NCBI GenBank assembly: GCA_022818135.1
Contig: JAFMSR010000019.1
Location: 31,294,879 to 31,358,878 of the forward strand
Length of the DNA stretch: 64,000 nucleotides
Direction: 5' to 3'
From: Saxidomus purpurata
Taxonomy: Eukaryota; Mollusca; Bivalvia; Venerida; Veneridae
Shown: positions 60,035-64,000 of the stretch, in pieces
Numbering within the stretch: position 1 is the stretch's first letter
Layout of the letters: each line of letters begins with the position of its first letter
Program-made: the position numbers and the translations under genes
The notes under the pieces: generated by a model
The model's database searches: none
What the model saw: only the letters and a program-made list of their open reading frames with translations
What the model was told of the DNA's origin: nothing

Positions 60035-60738
60035 AACTTCTTTAGCGATAGCATAAATATAAGTAAGTATCAATAAAAAAAGCAATAACGACATGACTTA
60101 ACAAATTGAATGAAATATACATTGCGTAATACGAAACAATTTTAGGGAATTGTGAAGAAAGCAAAAGCACAGGACTGAAGACTGAAGCGTTCATTGGTAT
60201 AATAATTGGGTCATGTCCTCTCGTGGCTGCGGTTGGAATACTTATTTTCCTGTTGTGTTGCAGGAGAGCAAAGAAATATAGGTACATGAATTTCAGTCAT
60301 CTCAATCTACTAGTTTTGATCAACTCCCTTAAATGTGTACATTCATTTTTTTTATTTATTTAGGATTATATAGTTATACAACATTCATTTTTTATGTATT
60401 AAGAATTTTATAGTTATGCAAGATGTTCATTATATACATGAACTAGTGCATAAGTTTTGCTACTAGGGATAAAGATAAGAAATTATTAAGTCTGAAACAC
60501 GATTATTTAAAACACATCAGTAAATAGTATTTACGCGAATATCGGGATTTTAGTTACCATATCCTTTTTTTCAATCTTAATTAGATAACTTGCGTTCATA
60601 GAATATTCTGAAGTATACAACATTTGCAAGACATATTATATTTTATGCCTTCTCGTTCATATAAGCTTAGACGGACATATTTATATTTTCTTCTTAAATC
60701 CTTACAGAGCGGACCATGACAGTCATACAGATCTTTAA
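43888..60738 (+). CDS. Gene 2: VWDE-like type I membrane protein, missing exon 1
   Basis: Exons 2-24 join in frame: 43888-44079, 44311-44499, 45451-45468, 46841-47035, 47304-47510, 48540-48690, 48991-49093, 49298-49375, 50127-50342, 50715-50867, 51202-51219, 51434-51516, 52250-52313, 53375-53569, 54014-54228, 54925-55144, 55963-56109, 56517-56691, 57496-57683, 58744-59004, 59639-59750, 60146-60281, 60708-60738. With an exon 1 like that of gene 1 the protein is 1142 residues. Order: two D8C-like modules, beta-rich region, VWD domain, RRRKR/S site, Cys pair region, EGF-like module, RKKR/S site, Cys-rich stalk, transmembrane helix, ten-residue tail. Every junction is GT-AG except the donor after exon 12, which is GC. 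Exon 1 should be in the gap. Membrane anchoring and secretion are inferred; no ligand is evident. Confidence 0.87.
44311..44499 (+). CDS. Gene 2 exon 3, D8C-like module 1
   Basis: Nearly identical to gene 1 exon 3, but the last Cys (HYICF) is Tyr (HYIYF). If that Cys is paired, module 1 has an unpaired partner in gene 2. Confidence 0.8.
45451..45468 (+). CDS. Gene 2 exon 4, 18-nt microexon
   Basis: TTCTTTCAG and GTAAGT bound six codons, DAIYTD. The flanking segment (about 45326-45472) is absent at the corresponding place in gene 1. Confidence 0.75.
45516..46840 (+). other. Gene 2 intron 4
   Basis: AT-rich, diverged from gene 1 intron 4 and without its TIR element. It contains the homopolymer block listed next and a small inverted repeat (CACTGCACTAG / CTAGTGCAGTG) near 46537-46569. 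Confidence 0.5.
46195..46500. repeat. C/A homopolymer block
   Basis: About 300 bases consist almost only of alternating runs of C and A (runs up to more than 20). Two diverged copies of a TTTGAAAAATT(T)A...(G/T)TCTGGTC(T)AGTG-type segment flank it. Open frames across it give only Pro/Lys or Gly/Phe runs and are not genes. Such patterns often come from sequencing or consensus error. Confidence 0.8.
46841..47035 (+). CDS. Gene 2 exon 5, D8C-like module 2
   Basis: It encodes KCSDTDVLYSAGNIDGN..., HFSHGDVKLGWFNGFINGTQ and NECFHNGLGNVLQ. Cys and Trp positions agree with gene 1 exon 5 despite many changes. Confidence 0.82.
47304..47510 (+). CDS. Gene 2 exon 6, D8C-like module 2
   Basis: It encodes EPMPQTLTETPVRLAYCEVN..., GNCHNYVYVRACNGHIQFDL and DNICI. 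One codon longer than gene 1. The final Cys is kept. Confidence 0.82.
48540..48690 (+). CDS. Gene 2 exon 7
   Basis: It encodes IQKNNIFVNPEIRHNV... and FLQYKCSFEMTDGISYKLN. About 74% identical to gene 1 exon 7. Phase 1 in, 2 out. Confidence 0.82.
48991..49093 (+). CDS. Gene 2 exon 8
   Basis: WYINGTLQLQTGPSSLADDL to SPGYE. Much closer to gene 1 (only a few changes) than exon 5 is. Confidence 0.82.
49298..49375 (+). CDS. Gene 2 exon 9
   Basis: VQCGVTAMSENRSNES then LSDVFYAGWK; end of the Ig-like segment, phase 0. Confidence 0.82.
49376..50126 (+). other. Gene 2 intron 9
   Basis: No exon is supported. A weakly repetitive stretch with GTGCTTTC-type phrases lies at about 49800-49920. Confidence 0.4.
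50127..50342 (+). CDS. Gene 2 exon 10
   Basis: RSNGFIQLSKNGFAVVELEQ, TIPLGCYYLEDETPDCLEEL and CAGTIRVQNDDDPRKS. Its clear acceptor (TTGGTACAG) fixed the gene 1 exon 10 start. Confidence 0.82.
50715..50867 (+). CDS. Gene 2 exon 11
   Basis: SLKDEEEWKSRKYKFKLSTV then VDSNYDD and HQKTVRTK. Phase 0, 153 bases. Confidence 0.8.
51202..51219 (+). CDS. Gene 2 exon 12, microexon with GC donor
   Basis: ATATTTCAG precedes IVGAFH; the donor reads GCAAGT where gene 1 has GTAAGT. GCAAGT is the usual form of the minor GC-AG class, so splicing is plausible. No other GT nearby preserves the alignment. Confidence 0.7.
51434..51516 (+). CDS. Gene 2 exon 13, start of VWD domain
   Basis: IDIKDYYRHWNKKCYSHVDP then HHKTPDG; DPH and TxDG signatures intact. 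Confidence 0.88.
52250..52313 (+). CDS. Gene 2 exon 14, VWD domain
   Basis: LHFEMQRECDGMMYLNEAHQ then TE. It has a Cys-Asp-Gly not present in gene 1. Confidence 0.82.
52420..52760. repeat. Foldback repeat in gene 2 intron 14
   Basis: GTTGAATAAAATATAGTCAG (52625 onward) pairs with 52711-52744 with two or three mismatches; between them is TCACTCGTGCTACGCACTCGTGA, itself palindromic. To the left is a CG-richer patch with several ACGTGACG motifs (52440-52510). Confidence 0.7.
53375..53569 (+). CDS. Gene 2 exon 15, VWD domain
   Basis: IQHSARYCSPGRTKGPVCAC then GIAIRVGADAFVINTC and FDYIRKDDGG; phase 0 at both ends. Confidence 0.88.
54014..54228 (+). CDS. Gene 2 exon 16, end of VWD core
   Basis: VTLPIGTIVDIFLHVRSNTM, MAAKDFGNVVGLCGYFDGNR and FSDSWK; donor GTAGGT in phase 2. 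Confidence 0.88.
54655..54720 (+). repeat. tRNA-like segment in gene 2 intron 16
   Basis: TAGTCAGTGG and GGTTCCAGCCC stand at tRNA-like spacing as degenerate A and B boxes. Pairing is weak, so a SINE head or tRNA relic is likely. Confidence 0.4.
54925..55144 (+). CDS. Gene 2 exon 17, basic linker with furin-type site
   Basis: The phase-2 junction completes Lys of SWK and gives LTDEENLFKNPNRFLEPLNV... A strongly basic stretch contains ATRRRKRSL, a match to the R-x-K/R-R/S furin motif, at about model residue 770. Rich in Arg, Ser and Thr, few hydrophobics: an exposed linker between VWD and later modules. Confidence 0.78.
55963..56109 (+). CDS. Gene 2 exon 18, C8-like region
   Basis: RSMENFTEDEAYTICNASIY then VVDQCVYDLT. 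The spaced Cys pair ending in C-x-x-D-L is like the region after VWD in relatives. The ATG inside the exon is not a start. Confidence 0.75.
56517..56691 (+). CDS. Gene 2 exon 19, start of EGF-like module
   Basis: NGNDTEWVDAHITVLNNAAD, then FRTEICLNNCSQNGVCTKSG. The last part gives Cys 1-3 of an EGF-like module. Phase 0 in, 1 out. Confidence 0.82.
57496..57683 (+). CDS. Gene 2 exon 20, end of EGF-like module
   Basis: GNCECNGLYRGPDCSLD supplies Cys 4-6, giving the spacing C-x3-C-x5-C-x5-C-x-C-x8-C over both exons. It continues with an acidic Cys stretch (GGDICDTDDGDDCACHQI). Confidence 0.85.
57880..58230. repeat. Fragment of the dispersed repeat at 3793
   Basis: It shares phrases such as CAAGGCGTAAATCTTAGATA, CCTCTACCAAGTTTGTTCAA and TCATGACCT with the body of the 3793-4530 repeat. 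It lies in gene 2 intron 20. Confidence 0.55.
58744..59004 (+). CDS. Gene 2 exon 21, second furin-type site
   Basis: VYFNGTRIQESNETFEGDYQ, GVCCYSGDRKKRSSDDND and YIYKTTCIEQDETNGAFTFK. DRKKR/S is a second basic cleavage motif at about model residue 1000, followed by a Ser/Asp-rich loop. Phase 0 at both ends. Confidence 0.82.
59639..59750 (+). CDS. Gene 2 exon 22, Cys-rich membrane-near module
   Basis: NDFCFIDGACVMRNDEVLSA then DECYLCDPIIEPYNWTQ. The FC-x-x-x-G-x-C ... C-x-x-C-D-P ... W pattern is like the end of EGF-linked modules in VWDE relatives. Gene 0 keeps the W-T ending. Confidence 0.85.
59935..60031. repeat. (CT)n microsatellite
   Basis: A long CT run with a C10 interruption lies in gene 2 intron 22, about 115 bases before the transmembrane exon acceptor. 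Confidence 0.9.
60146..60281 (+). CDS. Gene 2 exon 23, transmembrane exon
   Basis: GNCEESKSTGLKTEAF, then a hydrophobic helix IGIIIGSCPLVAAVGILIFL, LCC and the basic RRAKKYR stop-transfer end. Type I topology. Phase 1 in, 2 out. Confidence 0.85.
60708..60738 (+). CDS. Gene 2 exon 24, short cytoplasmic tail
   Basis: The acceptor CTTACAG leads to RADHDSHTDL and TAA. The same frame stays open for another 43 codons to a second TAA and again for about 68 codons, so the true tail could be longer in another allele or by later splicing. Confidence 0.55.
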
Positions 60739-60865
60739 AGTAAGCTTGCAAACATACCTCTTCCACAATCTGCACAAGGAGGAATCAAACATACCAGATC
60801 TGCAGATAATACTGCACAAGAAGCATCCTTTATTACTTTTCCTGGTTCAGAAAGTCCAGTTTCCA

Positions 60866-60871
60866 AATAAA
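60866..60871 (+). terminator. Candidate poly(A) signal of gene 2
   Basis: AATAAA lies about 130 bases after the first stop. It overlaps the second in-frame TAA. Confidence 0.45.
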
Positions 60872-61210
60872 GTATTTTGATGACCAAACGGTCCTTAACC
60901 GATATTGAAACGTCTGCTGGAGTAACGAATGTAAAAGGTGATGGTAATGTATACATCGGTATCGACAGGTCGGGCAGTGACATCGAAAATGAACTGCGCC
61001 ACCGAGTTGGAATATCTCCTTTTTTCAGTGACATCTCTCAAAGTATTCTTCTAATTTGGACAGTTACATATTTGTAAGAAATGTTTACGTGCGCAATGTT
61101 TTAAAATTGTAAGGTGCAAACATTTATATTTTTCAATGAGTACAAACTTATAATTTATAGGTGTAGGTTAAGAGCCTGTGTATTTCTACTATACTTTTTA
61201 TATTTTTACT

Positions 61211-61580
61211 TAGAGGGGCACCCCGAACATCTATCAGATTATATTTTCCACAAACAAACAATATGTTAAATGAACCTATAATGATGAATACATATGAAAG
61301 AACAACATACATATATCGTAAAGTGTCTACTTTCAGCACAAATTATCAACATAGAGACCTTCTGTAATAAAATGTTATCCATCCATTAATTGTGCAACAA
61401 CTTTACATAAATTATCGAATATTTTACGGTACTGCTACATGTGTTTAAACGCTGATTTTACCGATAATGACTGGAATGTATAGCTTAAACTTTTAGATTA
61501 AGGAATAATACCTGCACATAGTATATAATTAATGTCGTACAAGTAATTTAATTTGACACACGTTTTAGAGAATGCCTCTT
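61211..61580 (+). repeat. ~350-bp repeat unit beyond gene 2
   Basis: A diverged single copy of the unit found twice at 678-1393, recognised by AGAGGGGCACCCCGAACATC, ATCAGATTATATTTTC and AACGCTGATTTTACCGATAA. Confidence 0.65.
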
Positions 61581-61954
61581 TTAGATTAGGACATAGGTAT
61601 AGCTTAAACAGAAATTCGAACTATTAAATATACATATATAGATGTCGACGTGTTTAGTAGTAGGGCCCACTATTTAATTTTACTATTTTATTAATGTCAA
61701 AACAATTAATTGATTCAAAGCCTTATGTTTATATTATGCAAATCCTTATAATGCCCATGCAAATGATTATAATTGTAAAAAATGGACTGTGCAAAAGAAG
61801 GAGTATTTGTCGATTTGTTTAAATTTTAGCGGATCATTATTAAATAAAACAGCGTCCTTTTCATTAATGTGGGAAAAACAAAAGGTATGAATTAATTTCG
61901 AAACAAAAATTCTGACACACGTCCAGTTAACTTTATTAATGTTGCGACAAAGAT

Positions 61955-62454
61955 NNNNNNNNNNNNNNNNNNNNNNNNNNNNNNNNNNNNNNNNNNNNNN
62001 NNNNNNNNNNNNNNNNNNNNNNNNNNNNNNNNNNNNNNNNNNNNNNNNNNNNNNNNNNNNNNNNNNNNNNNNNNNNNNNNNNNNNNNNNNNNNNNNNNNN
62101 NNNNNNNNNNNNNNNNNNNNNNNNNNNNNNNNNNNNNNNNNNNNNNNNNNNNNNNNNNNNNNNNNNNNNNNNNNNNNNNNNNNNNNNNNNNNNNNNNNNN
62201 NNNNNNNNNNNNNNNNNNNNNNNNNNNNNNNNNNNNNNNNNNNNNNNNNNNNNNNNNNNNNNNNNNNNNNNNNNNNNNNNNNNNNNNNNNNNNNNNNNNN
62301 NNNNNNNNNNNNNNNNNNNNNNNNNNNNNNNNNNNNNNNNNNNNNNNNNNNNNNNNNNNNNNNNNNNNNNNNNNNNNNNNNNNNNNNNNNNNNNNNNNNN
62401 NNNNNNNNNNNNNNNNNNNNNNNNNNNNNNNNNNNNNNNNNNNNNNNNNNNNNN
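61955..62454. other. Assembly gap, exactly 500 N
   Basis: Second 500-N run; true length unknown. Confidence 0.95.
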
Positions 62455-62466
62455 GTTTCTATATTA

Positions 62467-63257
62467 CAGTAGACCCTAGAAATTCGGCCTTGGGCGTGAG
62501 AAAATTGACCAGAATGTTGAGGTGACCGGATTTTTAGGGAATGAGCTATCTAATTTCCATTCCTCTAGTTGGTCCTGTATACGGGATATCTATACATTTA
62601 TATGAATCATGGGGGTTACTTTGCAACATGGTTGTCTTTGATAAAATTCATATTACACATTTAAATTCATGTCAAAGTCGGTACAACATACAATTAACAT
62701 TCACAGCATTTAGAACCGCAATACCAAAATATCAGCAGCATCCATGTCGTGCAGTCTAAAGCCCAAGTAAATATTTGTTAAAATCAAGTAAATGCCCTTT
62801 CTGTTCAGCATATATATATATAAAAGATGATCACTTTTGAAAAAGTAGATCGGTGCTTTCTGTTTCATCTTGTTTTCCCTTCCTTTCTTTTACAACGTTT
62901 TGAACTGCCTTTTAAATATAGGTCGATTTTAAAAGTCTAACAATCATGAGAATGAATAAAATTCCTAACACTTTCGATACACAAAATGTACATTTGAGTC
63001 AATTGATAATCCAACCACTCGTGCTTTGTGACAGACTGTTAAAATTAGATAACCGCTAACAAATATGTTCACGCCTTTGGCACATTAGACGGCACACCAG
63101 ACAGCGACCGAAGAATGAGAGAAATATTTACAAATAAAAATATAGACCGGAATTCGGAATTTTCAAGGACCGGATTTATGGGGATTCTTGAACAATGATG
63201 CTACTTGAGAGAAAGGGTGACCGCATTTATAAGAGTCCGGAATTTTGGAGTCTACTG
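62467..63257. mobile_element. Tigger/pogo-like non-autonomous element
   Basis: The ends CAGTAGACCCTAGAAATTCG and (complement) CAGTAGACTCCAAAATTCCG form imperfect inverted repeats flanked by TA at both sides. Subterminal GTGACCGGATTTTTAGGG and GACCGGATTTATGGGG are also related. The CAGTAG...CGG start is typical of pogo/Tigger ends. About 791 bp with no transposase frame. Confidence 0.75.
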
Positions 63258-64000
63258 TATTTATATTTTTCAAGATTATGTTCATCAGCAATCCTTAGAT
63301 TATCACAAAATTGAATTTTGACAACCTGCGTACTTTTTCAATTTCATGTTCTAATTTGTTTTCTTTTATGGCAGTATATACGAGTGAAGACTTACTATCA
63401 CATTTTTATGCTGTTTAATTGTTCTTTTGTATTTAGTAATTTTTCATTTGCCTTGGTTTTAGTTCAGATATATCTCCATTTATTTAATCCCATGCCTGTA
63501 TGTGTTGCCTATATTTCAAATTGACATGCTTTAAATTGCTCGTAGTTTAGTGTAATTGCTTTTACAGCTGCTCGGTCTAAGAGTTTGGTAAAAATAAAGT
63601 CTGAAATCAACATATTTTAGAACGCAACATCGAATTATTAGGTTTTAGTATACATTCCTGTAGAGTATTTGCGTATTTTGGAAATTAAACACTAGCAAGT
63701 GATAAAGCGTTGCATATGCTTTTGATATTCCAATATAGCGGTGCCGTTGAGCCAAGCTCACCAATTTCTCAAATTGCTATGTATATTTTTACATATGTTG
63801 TTAATTCTAGCCATTACTTTTACATTGTTTAATTGTATCATTTTTGAGCATTTTTCATAAAAACCTTTGAACGAACAGACCTCATACATTTCATCTCCTA
63901 CAGGTGATTATTGTTGACCAGTTGAATGTTATGATACCTGTTGTTAAGTCGGCACATATCTTATATACATTTGTAGTTAATGTTAATTGTTGTGAAATAA
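63258..64000. other. AT-rich end of window, nothing recognised
   Basis: No exon of a further paralogue, RNA gene or repeat was supported in this stretch. Confidence 0.45.

Noticed and set aside
61939..62472. 177-codon open frame
   Set aside because: Also an artefact of the 500-N gap.

Overview
The window looks like nuclear DNA of a bivalve mollusc. It is AT-rich, genes are split into many short exons with GT-AG introns, and it carries dispersed repeats of a type I associate with bivalves: a 'GCCTCCGAAGG...(GTCC)n' unit, an 'AGCTCACCTGAGCA...(GTCC)n' unit and tRNA-derived SINEs. The species cannot be named from sequence alone. No rRNA, CRISPR, operon or bacterial-type gene is visible.

The genes form one tandem, same-strand array of at least three paralogues encoding large membrane-anchored proteins of the VWDE type (von Willebrand factor D and EGF domain). 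Gene 0 (1-1970) shows only its last exons: a cysteine-rich end, the transmembrane exon and the cytoplasmic tail. Gene 1 (9293-32261) starts with a signal-peptide exon and can be followed through 16 exons into the VWD domain, then runs into a 500-N gap. Gene 2 (43888-60738) lacks its first exon, which should lie in that gap, but otherwise runs to the stop codon through exons equivalent to 2-24. All junctions keep frame. Joining the gene 1 exon 1 length to gene 2 gives a model of about 1142 residues: signal peptide, two D8C-like cysteine modules (exons 2-3 and 5-6) joined by an 18-nt microexon, a beta-rich region, another 18-nt microexon, VWD domain, basic RRRKR/S site, EGF-like module, second basic RKKR/S site, cysteine-rich stalk, one transmembrane helix and a short tail.

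The array is mosaic. Genes 1 and 2 are nearly identical over intron 1 and exons 2-3 (about 11616-18420 against 32847-45515), yet the exons after that encode proteins only about 70-75% identical where counted. The identity break falls at microexon 4. The gene 2 copy of intron 1 carries a 5.6-kb TA-flanked inverted-repeat transposon (36896-42511). At that point gene 1 has only a footprint-like TACAAATGTA. A relative of the element in gene 1 intron 4 (20710-22713) has two copies nested in opposite orientation, giving arms of about 600 bp.

Outside the genes there are non-LTR retrotransposon remnants (minus strand at 7545-8663; plus strand at 37640-38800 inside the 5.6-kb element), a minisatellite (6635-6905), a 58-bp VNTR with 2 against 3 units, a repeated family of about 350 bp with TTAAAGGG-type ends near the 3' ends of genes 0 and 2, a Tigger/pogo-like non-autonomous element (62467-63257), microsatellites, one C/A homopolymer tract that may be an assembly artefact, and two 500-N gaps. 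The molecular role of the proteins is not shown by the sequence; cell-surface adhesion or recognition is an inference from the domains.
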